Both the position numbers and the translations under genes were made by a program. The notes below the pieces were generated by a model that was not told the origin of the DNA, made no database searches, and was given only the letters and a program-made list of their open reading frames with translations. From positions 391,555 to 455,554 of the forward strand of contig KL647307.1 of NCBI GenBank assembly GCA_000727475.1: 64,000 nucleotides of DNA. The letters run 5' to 3'. Of the stretch, positions 1-10,454 are shown piece after piece. Numbering within the stretch: the stretch's first letter is position 1; every line of letters begins with the position of its first letter. Source of the stretch: Sarcocystis neurona (taxonomy: Eukaryota > Apicomplexa > Conoidasida > Eucoccidiorida > Sarcocystidae).

Positions 1-1
1 C

Positions 2-547
2 CACTTGATTGGGGGTTTTGACAGTTTGAAGCGGGACGCCGCTGTCGAGAAGCTGAAGATGCTACTGATAAATTCCCACGAGTTTCTCTTGCTTTCACCG
101 ATGAATCTTCTCGGCATACATAGCGGTGAGTTGATGCCATTTGCTACACGACTTATCCTTGAGCTCTCTCATTCAGAGGCCGAGACGGCACTTCGCGGTA
201 CTAGGGCAAAGGGCGGCGATAGCGGTCTCGGAGAGAGTATCGCGGATCACAGTTGTGGTTCTGGTATGGGTGAGGGTGGATTTGAGCGGGCCTCCTCCGA
301 GCAGTGCTCGTGGCCAGCAACCTCACACTTCGTTCGAGTCTTACTGGGGGCTCCTGGAGGAAAATTGGAGCCTGTTGCACTCCCTTGGTGCGACAACGCT
401 CTGGCTTGCCCGCTTCAAAAGTGGCTCAGCTACACTTATGAAAAGCTCAATGGACACTGGTTTTATGAAGTGGCCTCCAACTTCCGTCAGAAGTATGTGG
501 AGGCTCACAAAGCGGTGATGGGAGGCTCCCGTCCGAGTAGAAGGTGA
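2..547 (+). CDS. Histidine acid phosphatase (branch 2), 3' terminal exon, 5' truncated by the window edge
   Basis: The frame is open from base 2 to the stop at 545-547, about 181 residues, with no start in the window. It matches the C-terminal part of branch-2 histidine phosphatases, which hydrolyse phosphomonoesters through a catalytic His. In order: a short helix (DAAVEKLKMLLI); the second catalytic motif, here NSHEF (His codon 77-79, Glu 80-82); the helix SPMNLLGIHSGELMPFATRL followed by ILEL, the usual Pro-Phe/Tyr-Ala segment; a polar insert of about 45 residues; a beta strand HFVRVLL; and the Cys-bearing strand-loop VALPWCDNALACPLQKWL that precedes the C-terminal helix in this family. 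The N-terminal RHGxRxP motif must lie upstream of base 1. The common His-Asp pair is His-Glu here, as in some phytase-like members. No membrane anchor follows. Family assignment is firm; substrate and location are unknown. Confidence 0.82.
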   Translation, partial: HLIGGFDSLKRDAAVEKLKMLLINSHEFLLLSPMNLLGIHSGELMPFATRLILELSHSEAETALRGTRAKGGDSGLGESIADHSCGSGMGEGGFERASSEQCSWPATSHFVRVLLGAPGGKLEPVALPWCDNALACPLQKWLSYTYEKLNGHWFYEVASNFRQKYVEAHKAVMGGSRPSRR

Positions 548-1042
548 AGAACACCCTGTCACTGGATGGCGTTATACAGGTTTGTGCTGGGTATGCTACG
601 TGAGAAGACATACATATGTGATGAAGACGGAAGGGACGGCGGTAGATCTGAGATTTCTGTAGTATGCCCGTGCTCCTAGTAGTGCGTTGACTTTAACGTA
701 GCAGAGCAGCGACCGAATAATGTAGCGCAAGTAGGTTACTGTAATATTGTTTCCAATGTGTTCTTGTCACGAGATGTGTAGTGAAGGTCGTCGTCTGCAG
801 TAGTGTGGAGGTTTTCGCGGCGTACATGTAATGTTGTGTTTTTTTTTCGTTCACGGGAATGGAGCGATTTTTCACACCTTTTGCCATGGATATCACGGAG
901 TCGTTCACTCGTCTCTGTATGGGCCGTTTCTGCGCAGTCCAACGGCAACTTCGTCTCCACGCTAGGCTAGAGCGTGGAGCATTCTGTGCGCCGTCGTTTT
1001 TACTTTTTTCTCCCGGACATTCGGATATTTCCATATATTTTT
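548..1042. other. 3' flank of the phosphatase gene, no gene seen
   Basis: The sequence has balanced composition, a T-run near 839-848, and only short overlapping frames on both strands. I see no domain, repeat or RNA structure. It presumably contains the 3' UTR of the phosphatase. Confidence 0.5.
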
Positions 1043-1327
1043 TTTCGTAGGCTCTCGCAGGTTGAAGGAGTGCCCTGCCGTTGTAGGCCATCTGTACTGT
1101 ACCACACTGTACGGACATACTGATACGTGGTTTCAGATATTTTTTCTCCTAGGCTCCCAGGTAGAGCGAGTAGTTGGCCATCTGTCCTGTACCACACTGC
1201 GTAGATATTTTGATTGGTAATTTTAGGAGTTTTTTCTCCTAGGCTGTCTCAGGTAGAACCAGTGTTCCACCGTAGTAAGCCATCTGTACTGGAACACACC
1301 GGACAGACATATTCATTGGTAATCGAT
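1043..1327. repeat. Three diverged tandem copies of a ~90-102 bp unit
   Basis: Each copy begins with a T-rich stretch and a TAGGCT block, then CAGGT.GA, then CCATCTGT followed by a CTG.ACCACAC-like block, and ends near GACATA..GATTGGTA. The anchor CCATCTGT occurs at 1088, 1178 and 1280, so spacing is 90 and 102 bp. Copies differ by many substitutions and small indels, so this is an old duplication. No reading frame runs through all three copies. Confidence 0.75.
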
Positions 1328-1794
1328 GTTCGACGATTTGTTGGCTTCATTTGTAGAAGCTGATTTTTGGATCAAGGCCTTGTACGTAGGCTCCGGTATC
1401 CGAGATGTTGCTAGTTTTACCCAGCAGAGTATCCTTGTGGATGTGAAAATCCCCTGACGGTTTGCACCGGAAACCACACCTTGCAAGAGGCGTGGGGCTC
1501 AGAAATACTTATCTCTCGCATTGTGCATACCTCGACGTTTTTCTTCAACGAGATAGTCCGGGAAAAGTACAAACTACAATTAGTGCTGGCAAGCCTTTTG
1601 TACGTACCCCGAAGCACCATCGGAATAGAAGAGTACATTAGAGGCAAGTGGAAGTGGACAAATAAAAAGCATCGCTGCTAGGCCCGACACTCACACGAGC
1701 TACGTCTTTCAGTAACTACTTTTGGGAAGGGGTCTCATTTTTGCAATGGGTTGCACTGCCCTGCTTGCATCTAACGGCCTGTATACGAGGCGGG
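1328..1794. other. Unassigned sequence between two repeat blocks
   Basis: No gene recognised. Short frames on both strands overlap (for example 1417-1647 minus and 1481-1681 plus) with no motif and no matched splice sites. Confidence 0.4.
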
Positions 1795-2965
1795 TTTGGA
1801 GAGAATCAGTGGTGCAGTTAGTGTGGGCAAGGAGAGTTTTCCGGATATTGGAAAAGATCTATATTTAGCGAAAGTGTGGAGTGATCTTGTTTTTGTCCAC
1901 GTGCTTGGCTGGTAGTGGGACATTTCCCGGTATCCCTGCTCATCTTGCTCGAGCGGGATGGCGAGAATGTGGGGGTAGAATCCGCACACATCAGAGAAGA
2001 AACAGCTCCTATGAGAATGCGCATGAACCTGTAGCTCGGGTGACTCACTGGTCCTGTGAATTGTGGGCAGGAAGCGTTTGTTGGATACACGAAAGAGCTT
2101 TTTGAAACCAGATTGTGGAGAGATTACTTTTTTTCACGTAATTGGCTGCAGAGAGAGTCTTTCGGATATTTGAGAGGATTTTTCTTAGCCAGAGATTGGA
2201 GAAATTTCATTTTTTTCACGTACTTGGCCGCTAGTGGGAGATTTCCCGCCGTCCCTGCTCATCTTGCTCTAGTGGGAGGGCGAAAAGGCGGGAGTAGAAG
2301 GCTTCGCGCATCGCAAAATAAACAACTCTTATGACAGTACAGGGGAAGTTTCTACTTTGGAGAGACTAACTGCCACTCTTAATGCGGACAGGGAGAGTTT
2401 TTCGGATATTTGAAAGGTTCTTCTAAAGCCAAAGTGTAGAGGGATTTTACTTTTTTCCCTTGTACTTGGCAGCTAGTGGGAAATTTTCCAGGTTTTTAAA
2501 CCAAAGCATAGAGGGGTTTTACTTTTTTCCTCGTACTTGGCAGCTAGTCCGAGATTTTTCGGTGTGGTGTCCCTGTTCATCGTGTCGAGCGGGAGGGTGA
2601 AAAGCCGAGGGTGGAAGGCTGCACACATCACAAAATAGACAACTCATGTGAAAGTACAGGGAAAGGTGCTACTTTGAAGAGACTCACTGCCACTCCTAAA
2701 GTGGACAGGGAGAGTTTTTCGGACATTTAGAAGGTTCTTCTAAAACCAAAGTATGGAGAAGTTTCATTTTTCTTCCTTGTACTTGGCAGCTAGTGGGAAA
2801 TTTTTCGCGTTTTAAGCCAAACCATAGAGGGATTTTACTTTTTTTCTCGTACTTGGCAGCAAGTCCGAAATTTTTGCGTGTCCGTGTTCATCGTGTCGAG
2901 CGGGAGGGCCAAAAGCCGGCGGTGGAAGGCTGCACGCATCACAAAACAAACAACACGTACGAGGC
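1795..2965. repeat. Degenerate tandem repeat, period about 316 bp
   Basis: Blocks recur in the same order: a T-rich stretch, (C/T)GTACTTGGC(A/C)GCTAGT, GAGATTT, CATCTTG or CATCGTG, GAGCGGGAGGG, AAAGGC(G)G, GAAGGCTGC and CACATCACAAAA. The GT(A/G)CTTGGC anchor lies at 1901, 2220, 2533 and 2849, and a second phase lies at 2462 and 2779. Spacings are 313-319 bp. Within the last two units the first ~70 bp is itself duplicated, so the anchor appears twice. The copies drift enough that frames are broken. I see no terminal repeats, polymerase motif or poly(A) tail that would mark a mobile element. Confidence 0.75.
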
Positions 2966-5900
2966 TACACTTGAAAATTCTTCATGTAATTCGCTACCGA
3001 CAGTCGTATAAGTGCGTCCAATCGGTGTGCGACAACGGTTTTTCCGTAGCCAACGCTTTGGCACAAGGAGAGAACTTACCTCACGACCGAGTTCATCTAT
3101 CCTTGAAAAAGTGCGTCAGTGGGCCGTCTCCAAAGTGGCGCCTCCGCCGACAGTGGGCAATGCTTTCCTACTGCAGGAAGACAAGGAACTACCATTCGTT
3201 TACAATTCAGTCGTGTAATTTCAAGGAACTGGGCGGACGCATGGGAGTAACCGGAGCACCACTTGTTTAAATATGGACAATCTACTCTCATGTCCCGTAA
3301 ACACGGCTGCAAATTCCCCGTGCGTCGTGTGAGGGTTATTTGACGAGGATGAGGATGCGGTTATTCGCGCACGGTTGACCACATCTGCAGACCATCTTAA
3401 AACGTGACACTTTTACGTGCCACGGTGCTCACGCGCGAGATTCATTCGAGTCGCAGCCGCGGGTGAGTAGAATGATATGAGCGGAGTTCTGTAAACACTC
3501 CAAAGGAACACGTGACAACTAAAGCCGCGTGTCTCGGGCTGAACATTGCAATCACCGATCTCCCATTCGCTCACACGGTGGCGTTGACACGATTTCACAT
3601 GCCAAAGTAGCGACTGTTGCTCCTTCTCGTAGTAAGTGCACAGCAGACCTACACACTTGGATGGGCGAACGTAAATACTTTACTTCAGGCGCCATTTTTC
3701 GGGAGTCGGAACCCGTATTGGGAGTTTTCGCGCTATTCAGAGACGGAGTCGTCCTTTTCGTTGGTCGACCCGCCCCATTAAAGACATCGTACCGCTTCAG
3801 CCGTTCTGCTTGGAATGGTGCACTCACACGTTGGTGCACGAACATGTATTAGTAGATGTTTTCAAATTCTGTAATTGTACGCGGGGAATTGCGTAAGGGA
3901 AACTTGAGTGCGCACGAATGGAAGCCTGCATGTTACGTGCGTGTGAGCGTGCACAGGAATCCGGGTACGGACGTACGTGTACACGGATTCACACACGTGT
4001 ATCGGTACACCCACGAGAAACCCGCGCTCACGTCATGCCCATACATCCATTTACATACGTGTAATTTGAAAGAAGGTAAACCGGCGTATGGAAAGTTGTT
4101 ATTAAGAAAACGGAATCAGCTCGTTCGCCGGTCAGCCCTTGACAAAGCGCACTGTGCGGCACCGCAAGGATACACTATGACTGTGTGTGACGAATACCGA
4201 CCGGGAAACACGTATCCGTGAATTTGCCACGGATGCAAAGTTCTGCGGACGTACATAAATTCGTTGAACAGATTACACAATTCGAGTGGACGAAATGTAT
4301 ATAAGTTTGGTGCACCCGCTGCAAAGTGTAAGGAGTACGACCGTGGTAGCTACGCTTTGAAGCAGAGATCATTCCTGCGCAACGCAGCGACACCCCACCC
4401 TGGTAAGAGCCCAAAACTGAAATTTCAATGCTGTGAGGATGGAGTTAGAGGTTTCGGGCCCATAATGGAACTCGACTGCATGACTGGACACATCAGACTG
4501 TTACCTGGTGTGTTGCGTCACAGATGAGAACGGCACCAACCCCTTTGTTTCTTCATGGTGTGGCCGCTTAGTTGTTGGTGGTGGCAAGCGATCTGGCATT
4601 CAACATCTCGGGGTGTCAAGCAACCACTGGCCAAGAAGAAATGAGGTGGTGGTGATATATGTCAAGTGAAATTCAACCTTGTTAAGGACACTAGTGTTTC
4701 ACCTGCAGCCTCAATGCTACTGCACCTCACTGCTTCAACGTATACATGTTGAGCACGCAAGACGTGTGCAATTCACTCGTGAGAGTAGATACAATCTAGC
4801 CAAAGCCTTTCATGAGATCAGTAGCACAAGGGCACAGTGCTTATCATACAAGGTTAGCGCTGACACGCAAGGAAGCCCTTGGCGCTTACGCTGAACGATT
4901 AGTCTGGTGTACAAGCGACCTTTTGATGTTCAAGATTTACACCTCCACCCGCGTGCGTTGGCCCGCTCTATTGCAAAAAGGAGAGGTTCCTCGTAACCTC
5001 GAAGAATCCCGTCTGCCTATCCAGCTACTCTGTGACGTAGACCCCCAAGGCTGAAGGACACTGTTTCTTCTCTCAGTAGCATGTGGCGGACAGCACAACC
5101 TTTCCACATATGTGTGTATTCTTTGATATATTTCAGGTGTTACTCTGCATCAGTATACGCGTCTCTCATGTTTGCGCGCACGTGGAGATCATGCAGAACT
5201 GCACCTACACTATACAGGTGCATCTCATTTTGCACTCTTAATTGTGTGTGTGTTTTTTTTTTGGTTTATCTGTCTCTGTCTCAGTCCACACGTACGCAGT
5301 ATTGCTGGTGGACACACGAGTGACCTGCATTTCGCTCGATTGATTATCTTAGATTTTTACTACCGGGTGGAACATGTCAATCCATTGAAGGAATTCACTG
5401 CGTATCTGCTTCTTCCGCTTCTATCGTGATCTAATACATGCCATCACAGGCATGTTACGATATTGAGACGAAGACCCTTATGGAAAGATGGAACTTTAGG
5501 ATTCTTTTCTGACAGATGTCCACAGCTGCTCTTGCCCTGCTGATACCTCTCTACAAGTTTGAGTTACCCACCGGCGTCCTCCTCCATATCGGCAAGTCGC
5601 CCTACGCTTCGAGTTCTCACATTTTTCGCAAGTGTCGACTGCGGCGTTGACACAGAAGACTCGTGGCATTAGCGGTGCCGTGCACTTCCAAACCATGAAC
5701 CAGCTTCATATCTTGAGATATATACACGCACTGTGTTCAGTTCCAAAACAATTCCTGCTTTTTCTAAGTGTAGGGCTCCTTTCCAAAACGAGACACACAC
5801 GTTTCCACACGCAGGGTAAAGGAACACGCAAAACCGATACGCAGACATTTAGTAATATTTACTTGAGGAGGTTGTAAGGCCCTCTTAGAAATTCAGGAAA

Positions 5901-8900
5901 ATCGTGTCTCTTTCTCTGTCATGACACAGTGTCGCACCTGTTTGTGGAGCTGTTGTCGTCTTCTGCGTCTTCCCCGCAATCTGAGTACGGTCGTCAGCTG
6001 GCAAGCACTGCTACCTTCTTTCTTGGTGAACATCCATATTACTTGCTTTCACTGACAACCGAACTTTCTTGCTTCGCTGACGGACTGTTCTTGCTCCTCT
6101 GCCCTTAAGCAGTGCCACCGGCTTCTTCCGGTGCAGCCTCCTGCACCCTTAGCGGGCGTCAACGCCAGCAAAAAAGTCCCGTAAGTGCTTTCTCTGAAAA
6201 GAGTTTACGTCATCTCGTTTGCCAGCACAGAGGAACCACCGCGTCAATGTCGACGATCTTTGCCAACCGTCGACACCACTTCGCCAACAAACCAAGGAAG
6301 CCTCTCCCCAGATTACTACGAGGACCTGCAGGGCTTCACTGTAAGGTATGTTCACCATGTGCGCATTTACAAGTTCCCACGTTCGGGCCGAGCACGTTAC
6401 CAAAATGCCTGCTTCCGACGATTGCAACTTACTTCGTACCAGGACTTCAATTTTTGTTACGTGGTGGCGACGCGGCACTAAGGCAGCTGTGTGTCCACGA
6501 TACTGCCCTCGCGGAACGCGCCCAGCGTACGTGCTGTCTCACGAGCTCCACGTCGCAGATATTAAACTGCGAGACGGGCGCCGCGGTTAGACGGTGAAGA
6601 TTGCGCCGAGTCCTCGAAACATGATCTCCGAATTCACCACTGATGTATAGAAGCATAAATTCAATGAAGAGTGCGGCGTGGTGGAAGAAATTCCATCTTA
6701 TTTCATTCTCCCTAGCCTGACATTTCTCCCAACTCGTTTATCCAGCGAAGCGTCACGAAAAAGATCATCAGCAATTCAAGGAATCCAGCCAGGCAAATCC
6801 GTGTTTGGTGAAGTGTTTCGTCGCGCGCACTTCTCTTGCACACGCACGCAGATTGAACGATTGTGAAGAAGACGGAGGAAGCCGCGGTGCAGTGGTGTGC
6901 CTCGGGCGACGGTGTCTGTCGACAGCCTTTCGCCCGTACACGCAGGCCGGAGGAAGGTGCAGAACGCTGGGGGGACTAGAATTGTGGCTCCTAAAGAGGG
7001 CGTGCAACATCCCGGAGATAGACTTGAGACAGAGTACGCACTGTCGTGACGTCTTCCTCCGTTTTATATGCCTCCTGGTTCAGAAGACCGCTATTGAATG
7101 TGCCAGCAGTTTCTGGAAAGGCTGCCACCGAAGCTGGGGGGCACTGCAAAATGAAGGCTATAAATCAATTTTTTAGCTGGCAATACTGGAAGACAGCGGA
7201 CACACCGAAAGAGGTGTGGGGAATGACACCTTCACCATAAGATGTGGTTGACGTGTAGTAGGTATGGGTTTCTGCAAGCGGTGCGAAGGCGAGAACGATT
7301 GATTTACTGGTCTGGACTCCTAGGGCAGAGAGCACCTCTTTATCTGCATGAACATCGCCTCAGTACGCAAAATGGAACAATTACCTAGGTGCGACACTCT
7401 GGTGACGGGCACACTCAAACACAGAACTTTGCGATCAGGACGCTGATAGTGAGGGCAGCCCAGATATGTAGGAGACGAGTATGCGAAAAGACGGCGTCGA
7501 ATCTCCTTGCCTGTAGAGTTATTTAAGCCAGAGAAAGTCCCATTTACTCTCACCGTTGAGTGAATTGCCTGATCAGAAATGTAGGCCCACACACAAGCTC
7601 TTCGTGTGCGGAGACGTCGTCAAGTGCCCGCAGAGATACTGACGGTACACGGAAGTCACACCGGTTACACGATGTAGTATCCAGCTTTCACAGGGAACCC
7701 GTCCAGACATACACTGCCGCAATGGAACAATGTGCTCGGAAGACGTTGTGAAGGATTCACTACGCTCCGTATGCGCATTACATGGTAAGTAGATGCACGT
7801 GTGGTGGGTGATATTTTCTATTGAATATCATACGCGTATGCTTGTACTACTTGACGTAAAAGAGCTCACTTTCCACGGAAGGTAGCCCTCTTTACACGGT
7901 AGACCGCGGAAGTCCTTTGTCTCCAAGTAGTCAGGCGCCCAGATTTTGCCGAACTGATGAAAATGGCTGTTTTTGTGTATATATTCGCATTTCGCCATAT
8001 TTGCTGACTTCGACGAAGTCAACGTCTTGCCTTTAAGTCGGCCATGTGCAAACTCGTGCGTACGAGTTTGTAATGGCTGCTTGAGGCTGGTCTGTCCGTG
8101 TACGCCACTACAGAGTAGACCGGCGAGTTGTAGGCTGCCCTCTCTGATTTTGTGCTTGCGGCCCCCGTGGCGTTGTTCATCCTTCTCACTAATCGGTTCT
8201 TTCTGTAAGGTTTCCTCTTCGTAGTTCGACGGCGCTGGGGGAGTGTCCTGCCGTCTGCTCTTACTTCGGAGACATCCGGGACACCTGGATGAAGTTTCAA
8301 GACGTGTTTATTATGTCTTCTTGGATTTGGTCTGTAGCCGTTATGCACTTCTGCTGCATTCTCTTGCTGGATACCATTGGTGCAGAAATCGCCAAAATTT
8401 ACGCCGTACCGTCGTGGCGCCCTGAAAGCAGCACACTTCTGCTAGGCGCCCAGCAATTTCAAGCGCAGGACCGATAGACGGAAAGATATACATATACTTG
8501 CACGGGTGTGCACAAATCCCTAGCAGGTTTCATTTTCTCTGTCAAAACTGTTACAATGGTGTGAGTCAAGCGCGGTGGACTCTCAGGCCGCGCGATTGAT
8601 CTGTGATTGTAGATGCTTCCGTGTACGTGTGTGTGTTCTTCTACACATAAGAACACACACCACTGGACCGACAACACACAGCAAATGTAAATGTTGGAGT
8701 TCCCACAAAAATTATCATGTGTCCACAGGGGCGGACGTATTAACTACGTGGGTGGCAGGCATTTCTGTGAGGACGTTGCTCCGGAAGACGCGTCTCATGA
8801 ACGTATTAGCAGGTAGAAGAAAACTGCCAGACAGCTCCCAAGCAATTCTGTCTCCGACTTCCTACCAGTACGGAGAATTCAGCAAGCTCACGTAGGCGCA

Positions 8901-10326
8901 CTCGGTTGCGTGAATAGTGAATAACCTCTGCGTATGCGTCTCACGCTGCGCCTAAATTTCCTGCTGACCTTACCTACGTTGCTTCCATCGTAAGCTGCGG
9001 ACGAGCAGAAGGCGCCCACTGCCGGCGATGCATGCAAGCAAACTCATACAGACAAGTAAAAGAATTCTACACTAGCCTGACAGAATACAGGTTTTAGAAC
9101 ATGCGTCAAGGGAAACAAGGACCACGACGTCAGAACTATGGAAGCAACGGCTGTGTTGCCCACGAGCAAGAGTCGACGCAAAGGGACAAGTCTGTTCGAA
9201 GCCCTAACTAATCGTACACACAGAGACAAACGCAGACACTGGTTGTAGAATTGATGTACCGTGGCATGAAGTACGAGAGTTAGTGTTCGAAGAAGTGTCC
9301 TTAAAAGTCCAGAGAGAATATCACTGTTTTGCAGTACGATACACGTGAGGAATCATTTTCCGCAGCATCCCATTTGACTGCCTTGAAAGCTGTAAAACTG
9401 GTGTACGCCCACAAACTTATCATGTCACAGTTTTTGTCCACACAGCTTTGTTGAGAGACATGCACGGTGGGCGATATTGCTGAACCCCTGGATAAGGATA
9501 CGTTTTCCTTATCACATGTTCGATACAACTCTTCATTCCATTTTACTGGTGTTTATACTCAGTACTCACTGGGGTGCGCAAGTTGAAGTGGTTTCCGTAC
9601 GTCGGAAGGTGTGCTGGTAATCCGTTCTTGCTCGGGTCTCTGCGGCAGTCTCTCCGTGGGTACTAAGGGGAAGTCACGTTGAGTCTCCACGACTTTATGG
9701 GCAGAAAACAGTTGCAACACGTTAAACGTCTCAATTCTTGCTTGCCTTCAGAATATAAAAGCGAACAGTACAGTTGAACACAACGGCTAACGGACACGTT
9801 CTTTCTGCCGCTTGTCGCATGTACATCCAGCGTACAAAGTTGCCAGAATTCAGGGGTGTAGCTTGCGTATTTTCCACCTCTGTACTCTTCACGATGCATC
9901 AACCGTTGTTGCCTGCGCTCGTTGGAAATTTTGCTGCCCAAACTGGTTTCACCGCGCGGTAATATTTCTTCTAATATTCGTCCATCGTGGCTGTCGAGTT
10001 CGGATGTTGTGCCAGTAGGAGGTGGACGGCGTCCCTTTCTGCAACCGAAGCGTCAAGCAGCATCTTTTTGCCGAGAAAAAACCTTAAATGTGCGGGCTTT
10101 TCATTTTGCACAACTCTCCAAGATTAAAACGTTGCTTATCTCCCGCACACTGGGACACTCACCCATATTTACTGCAACGAGAATTTCGCAGGCGCCGCAC
10201 CCATATTTTGAGCATCAGTGGATGTGCACACAGAAGCCCGCAAGAGCGACACTTTGATGCGACGGCAAGCTGACGCGTACGCGTGCTAATGTACGTGGAC
10301 GGGTAAACACGTGTACGCATTGTTGT
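2966..10326. other. Low-repeat region without a gene I can support
   Basis: Composition is balanced, CAG tracts are absent and no frame exceeds about 161 codons. The best weak candidate is an open frame on the plus strand at 6112-6597, with donor-like GTAAGT at 6181 and GTATGT at 6346 and a pyrimidine-AG acceptor ending at 6112. The encoded peptide has no recognisable domain and a minus-strand frame of 109 codons overlaps it. Short frames at 3856-4221, 6805-7176 and 8019-8348 are similarly anonymous. Multi-exon genes with short exons could be hidden here; RNA-seq would settle it. Confidence 0.4.
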
Positions 10327-10454
10327 ACGTATATATATATATATATCTATGTATATATATACCACTGCGCACATGTGCACGTGTGAGCACATATTTGTAT
10401 ATGTGCCGTGTGAACGCGTGTATATATATATATATATATACACGCGTTCACACG
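10327..10454. repeat. (TA)n microsatellites ending in a 48-bp perfect palindrome
   Basis: A TA/TATG tract runs from about 10330 to 10370. A perfect inverted repeat then occupies 10407-10454: arm CGTGTGAACGCGTG (10407-10420), centre (TA)10 (10421-10440), arm CACGCGTTCACACG (10441-10454). The two arms are exact reverse complements and the TA core is self-complementary, so the whole element can extrude as a cruciform. Confidence 0.9.

Noticed and set aside
1795..2965. The 316-bp array as a transposable element
   Set aside because: No coding capacity, terminal repeats or poly(A) tail; it is simply tandem.
6112..6597. 161-codon plus-strand frame with internal GTAAGT and GTATGT sites
   Set aside because: No domain, competing frames on both strands, and the implied intron at 6181 is only about 20 nt if the obvious AG is used.
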